NCBI RefSeq assembly: GCF_025137375.1
Contig: NZ_CP073720.1
Span: 7,588,501-7,652,500 of the forward strand
Reading direction: 5' to 3'
Source of the DNA: Dactylosporangium fulvum
Lineage (GTDB): Bacteria > Actinomycetota > Actinomycetes > Mycobacteriales > Micromonosporaceae
DNA: 64,000 bases
The position numbers were made by a program, and so were the translations under genes. The notes beneath the pieces were generated by a model that worked only from the letters and a program-made list of their open reading frames with translations, was not told where the DNA came from and ran no database searches. This document shows positions 41,012-49,489 of the stretch, in pieces (positions within the stretch are counted from its first letter, which is position 1; every line of letters begins with the position of its first letter).

Positions 41012-41718
41012 GCGAACCGTTGCCCGTTTGGGAACGGCCCGAACCCCAGCCGCGGGCGGCGCCGGTGCCGTTGAGCCGCGAGAAGATCGCCGCTACGGCG
41101 ATCCGGCTTGCCGACGCGCACGGCCTCGACGGCCTGTCGGTCCGCAAGATCGCCAAGGAACTCGGTGTCGGTCCGATGCGGCTCTACGACTATGTGATCA
41201 ACAGATCCGAACTGCTCGATCTGATGGTCGACGTCGTCTATGCCCGGATCGCCGAGGTCGGCCAGCACTCCGCGTGGCGCGCCACGGTACTGGCCATCGC
41301 CCACGCGACCCGCGACGCCGCCCTTGACCATGAGTGGTTTTCCGACCTGCTCGGCGGAAGGCCACACCTGGGACCCCACGCGCTCGCCGCGGGCGAAGCG
41401 ACCGCGGCGGCGCTGAGCCAGGCCCCCGGCGTGCGCGGCATCGACGATCTCCAGCGGGCTTTGGGCGCCCTCAACGCCTTCATCATCGGCGCGATCCGCA
41501 GCGAGGTCACCGAACGACGCACCGCCCGTTCCACCGGCACCGATGAAGCCGCCTGGCAGGCCAGCCTCGGCCCCTACCTCACACGCATGCTGAACACCGG
41601 CCGATACCCCACCGTCGCCCGGCTCGTCATCGACGGCGCCCACCTCAACGCCGAGGAAACCTTCAACCACAACCTGACCACCGTCCTGGACGGCATCACC
41701 AGCCGACCCCGCACGTGA
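40993..41718 (+). CDS. TetR family repressor with tetracycline-repressor-type C-terminal domain
   Basis: A 241-residue repressor with a GTG start. After a ~25-residue Pro-rich leader the TetR helix-turn-helix appears: SREKIAATAIRLADAHGLDG then SVRKIAKELGVGPMRLYDYV. The C-terminal ~150 residues match the TetR_C ligand-binding group (DHEWFSDLLGGRPHLGPHAL, AFIIGAIRSE). It lies back to back with the TetX-like gene, with an inverted-repeat operator overlapping its own start, so it should repress both until it binds its ligand. Confidence 0.92.
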   Translation: MDTPYGSEPLPVWERPEPQPRAAPVPLSREKIAATAIRLADAHGLDGLSVRKIAKELGVGPMRLYDYVINRSELLDLMVDVVYARIAEVGQHSAWRATVLAIAHATRDAALDHEWFSDLLGGRPHLGPHALAAGEATAAALSQAPGVRGIDDLQRALGALNAFIIGAIRSEVTERRTARSTGTDEAAWQASLGPYLTRMLNTGRYPTVARLVIDGAHLNAEETFNHNLTTVLDGITSRPRT

Positions 41719-42644
41719 CCGACTGCTCAGCGGCCAGTGGTACGTCTCAGCGTCCACCACCGGCGACACCGGATCCGGCCGGTCCAACCGCTCTCCGGAG
41801 GGCAAGCTGAGCAGCTCGTTAACGGTGCTCCGCGCACCCATGCATCCAGCTGGCGCCGGCCGGTATCGGTCCGCGCCGCCGACCACGCCACGTGCCTATC
41901 GGGCGTCAGCCCTACCCGCACATCGCACGTTCGCCGCACCGGCCCGCCGCGTACCACCCGCCCGAGCACCTCCCCGGCCCGTCGTGCGCGCCCGCCGGCG
42001 GCAACCGCCGCCACGGTACGCAGTCTCCCGGGCGGGCTAGCGACGGTACGGGTATCCCGACAAGCAAGATCACTGGTAGGGCTCGGCCAGGACCGCCGCT
42101 CGTCGATGCGTCTCGCACAGCGCCCAGGACGCACCCGAAAGGTAAGTCCGGACTCCGAAGTGTCCGAGCGGACAGGACACGACCACGGCGGGGAGCCGCG
42201 TTCGTGCCCGCGCGGGCGCCTTCCGGCGGGCTGCGCTCGACCTCGCCCCGCTGAGCAGCGCCGAGACCGGCGAGTTTCTCCAGGCGGTCCAGCGGCGCGC
42301 CGCCGGACTCGTCGACGCGCCCGACCCGCAGGTCGGTTGAGCGCGGCCGGTGGGCGGCTGCCGCGCCGTCGCATCGACCGGTGTAACCACGCCGTGGCTG
42401 AATGTGCGGCCGAGGCCCACGCTTTTGGTCAAGTCGGCTGAACTTTTGCCAGTTCTGCCGAAACATCTAGACACACCTATCTCGATCTCCTAGTGTGGCT
42501 CGCACGGGCCCGAGAGCGCGCTCTCTGCATGATTCGTTCGGCGCGGAGGCGGAGGCGTTCACGACGGAGGTCGAATCGCGACCACCCCGGCTACGGCGCG
42601 TCGGCGCGCGCCCTGCCTGGCGAGTTCAGTCAGGAAGGGATGAT
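41719..42644. other. Long gap with scattered coding relics and one promoter
   Basis: No intact gene. Minus-strand pieces DVRVGLTPDRHVAWSAARTD (about 41850-41910) and STVNELLSLPSGERLDRPDP (about 41760-41830) read well but are in different frames. On the plus strand LDLAPLSSAETGEFLQAVQR (about 42235-42340) ends at a stop. These look like decayed genes. A promoter-like TTGCCA-N16-TAGACA lies near 42446. Confidence 0.4.
42446..42473 (+). promoter_or_regulatory. Putative promoter of the secreted dehydrogenase/ThuA pair
   Basis: TTGCCA (42446-42451) and TAGACA (42468-42473) with a 16-bp spacer lie about 170 bp before the ATG. It is the best sigma-70-like site in this gap; the long leader carries no obvious riboswitch. 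Confidence 0.4.
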
Positions 42645-45500
42645 ATGCACCAGAACCTCGCAAGAAATCGATGGCGACCAATGGCGGTCGCGCTGCTCCC
42701 GGTGGCCGCCGGACTCGGCGTCCTTGCCGCACCCGCGGCACCGGCCGCGGCGGCCATCAACCCGGCGGACTTCCAGCAGGTCACGCTGGCCAAGGGCGTG
42801 GCCGCGCTGGGCGAGCCCATGGCCATCACGGTGCTGCCGGACCGCTCGGTCCTGCACACCGCCCGCAACGGCACGCTGCGACGCACCACCGCGAACGGCG
42901 CCACGTCGGTGATCGCCAACATCCCCGTGTACACCCACGACGAGGAGGGGCTGCAGGGCGTCGCGGCGGACCCGAACTTCGCGTCCAACCGCTACATCTA
43001 CCTGTACTACGCCCCGCCGCTGAACACCCCGGCAGGCGACGCGCCGGCCAACGGTACCGCCGCGGACTGGGCGACCTGGACGGGCGTGAACCGACTGTCG
43101 CGCTTCACGCTCAACGCCGACTACACGGTCAACACGGCCAGCCAGGTCACCGTCCTGGAAATCCCCACCAGCCGCGGCATGTGCTGCCACGTGGGCGGGG
43201 ACATCGACTTCGACGCCCAGGGCAACCTGTACCTGTCCACCGGCGACGACTCCAACCCGTTCGAGTCGTCCGGGTACTCGCCGCTCGACGAGCGGACGAA
43301 CCGCAACCCGGCCTACGACGCGCAGCGTACCGCCGCCAACAGCAACGACCTGCGCGGCAAGGTCCTGCGGATCAAGGTCAACGCCAACGGGTCGTACTCG
43401 ATCCCGGCCGGCAACATGTTCGCGCCCGGCACCGCGAACACCCGGCCGGAGATCTACGCGATGGGCTTCCGCAACCCGTTCCGGATGAGCGTCGACAAGG
43501 CGACCGGCGTCGTCTACGTCGGCGACTACGGCCCGGACGCCGGCTCGACGGACCCCAACCGTGGCCCGCAGGGCCAGGTGGAATTCGACCGGGTCACCGG
43601 GCCCGGCTTCTACGGCTGGCCCTACTGCACCGGTGCGAACACCACCACCGAGACCTACAACAAGTGGAACTTCGCGACCAACACGACCGGCCCGAAGTTC
43701 AACTGCGCCGGTGGCCCGACGAACAACTCCTTCCGCAACACCGGCCTGACCACGCTGCCCGCGGTGAAACCCGCCTGGATCCGCTACTCGGGCGACGCCG
43801 GCAGCCCGCCCGCGTTCGGCGGCGGATCCGAGTCGCCGATGGCCGGCCCGGTCTACCGGTACAACGCGAGCAACCCGTCGACGACGAAGTTCCCGCAGGC
43901 GCTGGACGGCCAGTTCTTCGCCGGCGAGTTCGGGCGCGGCTGGATCAAGCCGATCGCGGTCAACGCGGACGGGTCGCCGGGCGCGATCGACAACTTCCCG
44001 TGGAACGGCAAGCAGGTCATGGACATGCAGTTCGGCCCCGACGGGTCGCTGTACGTCCTGGACTACGGCACCGGCTTCTTCAACGGTGACGCCTTCTCGG
44101 CGATTTACCGCTACGACTACGTCGGCACCGGCGGCAACCGTGCCCCGACCGCGGTGGCGAGCGCCAACAAGACGTCGGGCGCGGCCCCGCTGACGGTGAA
44201 CTTCTCCTCGGCCGGCTCGTCCGACCCCGAGGGCGGCGCGCTGACGTACTCGTGGGCGTTCGGCGACGGCACCACGTCGACGGCGGCCAACCCGACCAAG
44301 ACGTACTCCACCAACGGCAACTACGTCGCCACCCTGACGGTGCGCGACCCGCAGGGCGCCACCGGCACGGCCAGCGTGCCGATCAGCGTCGGCAACACCG
44401 CCCCGACAGTCACCGTCAACACCCCGGCGGCCGGGCAGCTGGCGGCCTTCGGCGACAGCGTCCCGTGGAGCGTCACCGTCACCGACCCGGAGGACGGCAC
44501 GATCGACTGCTCGCGCGTGACGATGGCGTACGTGCTCGGCCACGACCAGCACGCACACCAGATCACCTCGCAGACCGGCTGCTCCGGCACGATCACCATC
44601 CCGGTCGACGGTGAGCACGACGACGCGGCGAACATCTTCCCGATCTTCGACGCCTCCTACACCGACAACGGCGGCCTGACCACCCACGCGCAGAACATCC
44701 TGGCGCCCAAGCGCCGGCAGGCCGAGCACTACAAGACGTCGTCCGGGGTCAACAAGTACACCAAGACGGCGGCCGAGGGCGGCATGACCGTCGGCGACAT
44801 CAACAACGGCGACTGGATTCAGTTCGACCCGTACAAGCTGAACAACGCGACGTCGTTCACCGCCCGGGTCTCCTCCGGCGGCACGGGCGGCACGCTGCAG
44901 TTGCGCACCGGCTCGCCGACCGGCCCGATCATCGGCTCGGCGACGGTGACGCCGACCGGCTCGTGGGAGACGTTCGCTACCGTGAGCGGCACGATCAGCG
45001 GCGCGCCGGCGGGCACCACCTCGCTGTACCTCACCTTCGCCGGCACCGGCACGGCCGCCCTGTTCGATCTGGACAGCTTCACGTTCGTGACCGGCTCGGC
45101 GCCGCCCGTCGCCACCAACCTGGCCCTGAACAAGCCGGCGACGGCCTCCAGTGTGGAGAACGCCAACTACCCCGCCTCCAACGCGGTGGACGCGTCCGCG
45201 ACCACGCGGTGGGCCAGCGCGTTCTCCGACCCGCAATGGATCCAGGTCGACCTCGGCGCAACCTACACCGTCAGCCGGGTGCGGCTGCTGTGGGAGGCGG
45301 CATACGGCAAGACGTATCAGATCCAGACCTCGGCCAACGGCACCACCTGGACCACCGTCCGGTCCGTCACCAACGGCGACGGCGGCGAGGACGACAACAC
45401 CGGCCTGAACGCTCCGGCGCGGTACGTGCGCATCTACGGCACGGCCCGCGGCACCGCGTGGGGCTACTCGCTGTTCAGCTTCGAGGTCTACGGCTCCTGA
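42645..45500 (+). CDS. Secreted soluble-glucose/sorbosone-dehydrogenase-like protein with PKD, CBM6-like and discoidin domains
   Basis: A 951-residue secreted protein starting at ATG 42645 after AGGAAGGGA. A signal peptide (MAVALLPVAAGLGVLAAPAA) is followed by a six-bladed propeller of the PQQ-type sugar dehydrogenase family (residues ~40-490: DEEGLQGVAADPNF, MCCHVGGDIDFDAQGNLYLS, EIYAMGFRNPFRM). Then come a PKD domain (~498-580), an Ig-like part, a CBM6-like carbohydrate module (~690-815, AEHYKTSSGVNKYT) and a C-terminal F5/8 type C domain (825-951). It probably oxidises or binds sugars in polysaccharide outside the cell. The ThuA gene follows by 35 bp, and the last domain is duplicated in it. 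Confidence 0.9.
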   Translation: MHQNLARNRWRPMAVALLPVAAGLGVLAAPAAPAAAAINPADFQQVTLAKGVAALGEPMAITVLPDRSVLHTARNGTLRRTTANGATSVIANIPVYTHDEEGLQGVAADPNFASNRYIYLYYAPPLNTPAGDAPANGTAADWATWTGVNRLSRFTLNADYTVNTASQVTVLEIPTSRGMCCHVGGDIDFDAQGNLYLSTGDDSNPFESSGYSPLDERTNRNPAYDAQRTAANSNDLRGKVLRIKVNANGSYSIPAGNMFAPGTANTRPEIYAMGFRNPFRMSVDKATGVVYVGDYGPDAGSTDPNRGPQGQVEFDRVTGPGFYGWPYCTGANTTTETYNKWNFATNTTGPKFNCAGGPTNNSFRNTGLTTLPAVKPAWIRYSGDAGSPPAFGGGSESPMAGPVYRYNASNPSTTKFPQALDGQFFAGEFGRGWIKPIAVNADGSPGAIDNFPWNGKQVMDMQFGPDGSLYVLDYGTGFFNGDAFSAIYRYDYVGTGGNRAPTAVASANKTSGAAPLTVNFSSAGSSDPEGGALTYSWAFGDGTTSTAANPTKTYSTNGNYVATLTVRDPQGATGTASVPISVGNTAPTVTVNTPAAGQLAAFGDSVPWSVTVTDPEDGTIDCSRVTMAYVLGHDQHAHQITSQTGCSGTITIPVDGEHDDAANIFPIFDASYTDNGGLTTHAQNILAPKRRQAEHYKTSSGVNKYTKTAAEGGMTVGDINNGDWIQFDPYKLNNATSFTARVSSGGTGGTLQLRTGSPTGPIIGSATVTPTGSWETFATVSGTISGAPAGTTSLYLTFAGTGTAALFDLDSFTFVTGSAPPVATNLALNKPATASSVENANYPASNAVDASATTRWASAFSDPQWIQVDLGATYTVSRVRLLWEAAYGKTYQIQTSANGTTWTTVRSVTNGDGGEDDNTGLNAPARYVRIYGTARGTAWGYSLFSFEVYGS
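45117..45500 (+). repeat. Discoidin-domain direct repeat, copy 1
   Basis: This 384-bp segment and 46310-46693 align from end to end without a gap at an offset of 1193 bp and are nearly identical, differing at scattered bases. Each encodes the C-terminal F5/8 type C domain of its gene, so a recent duplication or gene conversion has spread it. Confidence 0.85.
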
Positions 45501-45535
45501 ACCGTACCGCCACAACAGGAAGGGAGACACCGATC

Positions 45536-46693
45536 ATGTTGCGCAGACTGGCTTTCTGCCTCGCCTTCGTCACCGCCGCGCTCGGCCTCACCGCCGTGCC
45601 GGCCCACGCCGCGCCGGACTTCTCGGTGCTGGTCTTCAGCAAGACCGCCGGGTTCCGGCACGACTCGATCCCGACCGGCATCACCGCGATCCAGCAACTG
45701 GGTGCGGCGAACAACTTCTCCGTCGAGGCGACGGAGGACGCGACCCAGTTCAACGCCGCCAACCTGGCCCGGTTCAAGGCGGTCATCTGGCTGTCCACCA
45801 CCGGGGACGTGCTCAACGCCACCCAGCAGACGGCGTTCGAGAACTACATCCGCGCCGGCGGCGGCTACGTCGGCGTGCACGCGGCGGCCGACACCGAGTA
45901 CGACTGGGCCTGGTACGGCGGCCTCGTCGGGGCGTACTTCTCCAGCCACCCGGCGATCCAGACCGCGACGGTCCGCGTCGCCGACGCCACGCACCCGGCC
46001 ACCGCCGGGCTGCCGGCCGCCTGGTCGCGCACCGACGAGTGGTACAACTACCGCGTCAACCCCCGCTCCCAGGTGCACGTGCTGACCACGCTGGACGAGT
46101 CCACGTACAGCGGTGGCACGATGGGCGCCGACCACCCCAACACCTGGTGCCGGGCCTACGACGGCGGCCGGTCCTTCTACACCGGTCTGGGGCACACCCA
46201 GTCCAGCTATTCCGAGGCGGGCATCCGCTCGCTGCTGCTCGGCGGCATCCGCTACGCCGCGCAGGGCATCGGTGACTGCTCGGTCGGCAGCCAGCCTCCG
46301 CAGCAGACCAACCTGGCGCTGAACCGCCCGGCGACGGCCTCCAGCGTGGAGAACGCCAGCTACCCCGCCTCCAACGCGGTGGACGCGTCCACGACCACGC
46401 GGTGGTCCAGCGCGTTCTCCAACCCGCAGTGGATCCAGGTCGACCTCGGCGCCACCTACACCGTCAGCCGGGTGCGGCTGGTCTGGGAGGCGGCGTACGG
46501 CTCGGCGTACCAGATCCAGACCTCGGCCAACGGCACCACCTGGACCACCGTCCGGTCCGTCACCGGCGGCAACGGCGGCGAGGACGACAACACCGGCCTG
46601 AACGCGTCCGCGCGATACGTGCGCATCTACGGCACGGCCCGCGGCACCCAGTGGGGCTACTCGCTGTTCACGTTCCAGGTCTACGGCGCCTGA
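45536..46693 (+). CDS. Secreted ThuA-like protein with discoidin domain
   Basis: A 385-residue secreted protein; ATG 45536 follows AGGAAGGGAG. After a signal peptide (RLAFCLAFVTAALGLTAVPA) comes a ThuA domain, a class I glutamine-amidotransferase-like fold: FSKTAGFRHDSIP, WLSTTGDVLN, GGYVGVHAAADTEYDWAWYG and the end GIRYAAQG. The C-terminal 128 residues are an F5/8 type C carbohydrate-binding domain almost identical to the one in the preceding gene. ThuA proteins are linked to trehalose/disaccharide use and 3-keto-sugar chemistry; with the upstream dehydrogenase this suggests oxidised-sugar processing outside the cell. Catalytic activity is not proven. Confidence 0.9.
   Translation: MLRRLAFCLAFVTAALGLTAVPAHAAPDFSVLVFSKTAGFRHDSIPTGITAIQQLGAANNFSVEATEDATQFNAANLARFKAVIWLSTTGDVLNATQQTAFENYIRAGGGYVGVHAAADTEYDWAWYGGLVGAYFSSHPAIQTATVRVADATHPATAGLPAAWSRTDEWYNYRVNPRSQVHVLTTLDESTYSGGTMGADHPNTWCRAYDGGRSFYTGLGHTQSSYSEAGIRSLLLGGIRYAAQGIGDCSVGSQPPQQTNLALNRPATASSVENASYPASNAVDASTTTRWSSAFSNPQWIQVDLGATYTVSRVRLVWEAAYGSAYQIQTSANGTTWTTVRSVTGGNGGEDDNTGLNASARYVRIYGTARGTQWGYSLFTFQVYGA
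46310..46693 (+). repeat. Discoidin-domain direct repeat, copy 2
   Basis: Second copy of the 384-bp segment described at 45117-45500; the two coding ends coincide exactly, including the stop codon. Confidence 0.85.
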
Positions 46694-46699
46694 GTCCGG

Positions 46700-46729
46700 C
46701 CGGCCCGGGAGCTGTTGCTCCCGGGCCGG
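46700..46729. terminator. Terminator hairpin after ThuA gene
   Basis: A perfect 13-bp stem CCGGCCCGGGAGC (46700-46712), loop TGTT, complement 46717-46729, seven bases after the ThuA stop. Confidence 0.85.
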
Positions 46730-46750
46730 TCCCCGCACCGCCGAGCCAAG

Positions 46751-46780
46751 CGGCCGCGCCCGGTAGCCCGGGCGCGGCCG
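46751..46780. terminator. Second terminator hairpin, facing the convergent gene
   Basis: CGGCCGCGCCCGG (46751-46763), loop TAGC, complement 46768-46780. It lies 29 bp beyond the stop of the minus-strand secreted protein, so each convergent gene has its own terminator. Confidence 0.8.
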
Positions 46781-46808
46781 TCGTCTGCTGGTGCGATGTC
46801 GGTGGGAG

Positions 46809-48227
46809 CTACTTGCGCACGTACAGACGGATGTCGTCGACCGATGCGTCGCCCTCGCCGACATTCGTGTACGGCTGGCCGATCACGAAGTACTCGGGGT
46901 ACTCCGAGCCGGCCGGCCACATGTCGTTCCACGTACGGCTGCCGTAGGGGCCGCGGACCGTCGCGGAGCTGTTGAAGCGGCCGTCGTACTCGTCACCGGG
47001 CACGTTGTAGCGGAAGATCGGCACGTTCTGGGAGATCGTGCCGTTGTCGTTGCGGTCGGTGTCGACGAACTTGCGGTGGTAGCGGTACGTCGTCTGGCCG
47101 GCGTGCTTGAAGTTGCCACTGGCCTCGATCGCGTAGCCGGTCTCGTCGCGCTCGATCGCGAACTGGTAATCCTGGAACGGCATCAGCTCGGGGATCATCT
47201 CGGCGGCCGAGATCTGGTTGCCGGCGACCGGCAGTTCGTCGCAGTCGGAGACGAACGTCTGCCGCTGGCTCTGGGGGCCGTTGAAGAACAGCATGTTGAC
47301 GGTCGTGCGGTTGCTCTCGTTCCACGGGTAGTACTCGCCCGTGGCGGAGTTGCAGACCCTCTGGCGGGTGCTGTCACGGCTCGGTGCCGGGCTGAACTGG
47401 TCGATCAGCACCTTGCGATGCCGATGGTAACTGCCGAGGTTGCGCGGCATCGGCTTGAAGTCGACGATCGACAGCATGTGGAACGAGTTGTAGGAGTGCT
47501 GGCTGCCGTTGACGGCCGTGTCCGTCTCGCACGGATCGGACGGCACGATCGGGTCATTGTTCGACAGCGGCCACGGGAAGAACGTCTTGCAGACGTCGGT
47601 CTTGTAGCCGTTGAACTTGCCGTCGTAGGACAGCGAGCCGTTGCGCTCGCCGCCGTAGTTGAGCGTCTTGAGCTTGAACTCGATCCGGTAGTAGCGCGGC
47701 AGCGGCTCGGTGGAACGGATGAGCGCGCCTCCGGTGTGCTTGGGAGTGGAGATCGCCCCGACCCTGCCCGCACCGGGAATCGTCGCGTTGGTGATCGACG
47801 GGCGGTCCTCGATGTTGTTGAAGCTGTCGTCGACGCGGCCGCCGCTGTCACGTGCCGACAGTGACGACGTCAGCCAGCCGTTGTGCCCGAACTGCGTCTC
47901 CTTGCGCATCGTCTTGAACGTGCTCATCGCGGCGTCGAAGTTCGGCCCCCAGCGCAGCCGGTACTCGTCGCCGTTGTCGTCGTTGAGGTCGTCGACGGGG
48001 TCGCTGTAGTCGTCGACGAACCACTCACCGCCGTCAGGGATCGGCTTGCCGAAGCTCTCGACGTACTTGAGCTGCCACTGCGGGCGCCCGGTGGCGTCGT
48101 TGGCCCCCGGGTCCTTGCCTGCGGCCGCGCCGAACGCGGGCGGCGCGCCGACCAGTGTTCCGAGCAGCGCTGCGACGGTGAGCGTCGTGGTCGCACGCCT
48201 GACGCGGCGTGTCTTGAATGAACTCAT
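46809..48227 (-). CDS. Secreted protein of unknown function
   Basis: A 472-residue protein with a twin-Arg-poor, standard signal peptide (TTTLTVAALLGTLVGAPPAFGA). The mature part is rich in aromatic residues and beta-strand-like segments (YYRIEFKLKTLNYGGERNGS, SYHRHRKVLIDQFSPAPSRD, GNFKHAGQTTYRYHRKFVDT), with Cys residues near the middle that could pair. The pattern and the ending GQPYTNVGEGDASVDDIRLY resemble concanavalin-like lectin/glycanase folds, but I see no catalytic motif and cannot name a family. It is convergent with the ThuA gene and has its own palindromic operator upstream, so it may be an inducible extracellular carbohydrate-active or binding protein. Confidence 0.75.
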   Translation of the reverse strand: MSSFKTRRVRRATTTLTVAALLGTLVGAPPAFGAAAGKDPGANDATGRPQWQLKYVESFGKPIPDGGEWFVDDYSDPVDDLNDDNGDEYRLRWGPNFDAAMSTFKTMRKETQFGHNGWLTSSLSARDSGGRVDDSFNNIEDRPSITNATIPGAGRVGAISTPKHTGGALIRSTEPLPRYYRIEFKLKTLNYGGERNGSLSYDGKFNGYKTDVCKTFFPWPLSNNDPIVPSDPCETDTAVNGSQHSYNSFHMLSIVDFKPMPRNLGSYHRHRKVLIDQFSPAPSRDSTRQRVCNSATGEYYPWNESNRTTVNMLFFNGPQSQRQTFVSDCDELPVAGNQISAAEMIPELMPFQDYQFAIERDETGYAIEASGNFKHAGQTTYRYHRKFVDTDRNDNGTISQNVPIFRYNVPGDEYDGRFNSSATVRGPYGSRTWNDMWPAGSEYPEYFVIGQPYTNVGEGDASVDDIRLYVRK

Positions 48228-48657
48228 GAGCGGCGGACTTCCTCTCTGCCCGAAATACTTCGGGCGGCAACGGGGGAAGAGCGTTCATCATGATGAACGG
48301 CGATCAAGAATGTGTATATCTACTAGAGCGGCGGAGTTGACGGATGTCAAGGCTTGCGCGTGGATTTCGGGCGTCGCCGAGGCTGTAGCAGTGGATGCCC
48401 TGGGTACGCCGGTGCGCCGGGCGGTCCGGCTCGCTGCGCGGCGTCCGCGGTGAGCCGTGGTGCGGGCGGCTCGACAGTGGCCACCTAGCTGAAGGCGAAG
48501 TGTCGGTTCGGCTGGTTGCGTGGCCATCGACGCCGCGTGGCTTCGCAGAGCCCGGTACGGCATCTGAAACCCGGCTGTAACGCTCTTGACACGGACCAGG
48601 CGGCGTTGCACAGTGATCACATCTTCGCGTATTACGAATTGGATTCGAGTAACTCGA
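48228..48657. other. Divergent regulatory gap between secreted protein and IclR genes
   Basis: No gene. It contains the palindrome and -10 of the secreted protein, a small CCCGAA/TTCGGG hairpin at 48249-48264, an IR TTGAC-N4-GTCAA near 48345, and the IclR operator cluster at 48635-48659. Confidence 0.6.
48282..48318 (-). promoter_or_regulatory. Perfect 18-bp palindrome and -10 upstream of the secreted protein
   Basis: CGTTCATCATGATGAACG (48282-48299) is a perfect palindrome. On the minus strand it lies just downstream of TATACA (48318-48313), a good -10, so a repressor bound there would block the promoter. The palindrome form suits a LacI/GntR/TetR-type factor encoded elsewhere. Confidence 0.65.
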
Positions 48658-48659
48658 AT
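48635..48659 (+). promoter_or_regulatory. IclR operator overlapping the IclR start codon
   Basis: ATTCGAG-TAA-CTCGAAT (48643-48659) runs into the ATG at 48658, and a further CGAAT at 48635-48639 forms a second dyad CGAAT-TGG-ATTCG. Three phased half-sites at the start of a regulator gene point to autoregulation. Confidence 0.65.
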
Positions 48660-49449
48660 GAAGAGTGGCAGGAAGTCCCACAGCGTTGCGAAGGCATTTG
48701 AGCTGATCAATGTCATCGCCGAGCAGGGGCCAGAGGGTGTCGGTTTGCAGGAGCTGGCTGCTCGGGCCGGAGTCGTGGTGAGCACGGCGCACCGCTACGT
48801 GACGTCGCTGATCGAGCTTGGCATCGTGGAGCGCGACACCACCGGCACCGGCACGTACCGTCTCGGGATCGGCCTTGTTACCTTGGCCGGCCGATACCTC
48901 GAAGAGGATGTGCTGCGCAAGGCCGCACATCCCTACCTCATCAAGCTCGCCGAGATCAGCGGGGAGACCGCTCACCTCGGAGTACCGCTCGGCGGCCGGC
49001 TGGTTTACATCGACAAAGTCGAAAGCGCAAAGTCGGTCCGTCTGGTATCGCACATCGGCAGCCAAGCCCCGATGCACTGCACTTCCATGGGCAAGGCCAT
49101 GCTCTCCCTCGCGAGCCCCGACGAGCAGCGAAAATTCGTCGCGGGGCCGCTCGAGCGCCACACGCCGAAGACATTGGTCGGCGCCGACCTGCTCGCCGAG
49201 CTGGAGCTGGTCCGGTCGCAGGGCTTCGCGCTCGACGACGAGGCGAACGAGGAAGGCGTGCGCTGCATCGGCGTTCCGCTGGTGAACAAAGCCGGAATTG
49301 CGGTCGGCGCCATCAGTATCTCCGCGCCGGCTAACCGGTTCAGCGTCGAGGACTGCCGTCGGCTTGCCCCCTCAGCCATTGAGTACGCGGCCGAGATCAG
49401 CGGTCGGATCGGCTACGCGGGTAGCCCCTTCACCGTCCCAGCGGGATAG
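48658..49449 (+). CDS. IclR family transcriptional regulator
   Basis: A 263-residue IclR protein. I prefer ATG 48658 (MKSGRKSHSVAKAFELINVI) over a start 72 bp upstream, because the upstream part lacks homology and holds the operator. The helix-turn-helix covers residues ~10-65 (VGLQELAARAGVVVSTAHRY), the effector domain ~80-255 with HIGSQAPMHCTSMGKAMLS. It opens the sugar cluster, 40 bp before the aldehyde dehydrogenase in the same direction. IclR members often sense keto-acids or sugar acids and act as local repressor or activator. Confidence 0.92.
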   Translation: MKSGRKSHSVAKAFELINVIAEQGPEGVGLQELAARAGVVVSTAHRYVTSLIELGIVERDTTGTGTYRLGIGLVTLAGRYLEEDVLRKAAHPYLIKLAEISGETAHLGVPLGGRLVYIDKVESAKSVRLVSHIGSQAPMHCTSMGKAMLSLASPDEQRKFVAGPLERHTPKTLVGADLLAELELVRSQGFALDDEANEEGVRCIGVPLVNKAGIAVGAISISAPANRFSVEDCRRLAPSAIEYAAEISGRIGYAGSPFTVPAG

Positions 49450-49489
49450 CAGCAACGAGGCCGAACCGAACACGAAAAGGAACGAACCG

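Noticed and set aside
41737..42441. A 234-codon plus-strand frame
   Set aside because: Arg/Ser/Pro/Ala-rich without conserved segments; other frames in the same stretch carry better protein-like relics.
42630..45530. A 966-codon minus-strand frame
   Set aside because: Antisense to the secreted dehydrogenase-like gene, low-complexity Arg/Val/Gly composition, no signal or domain.
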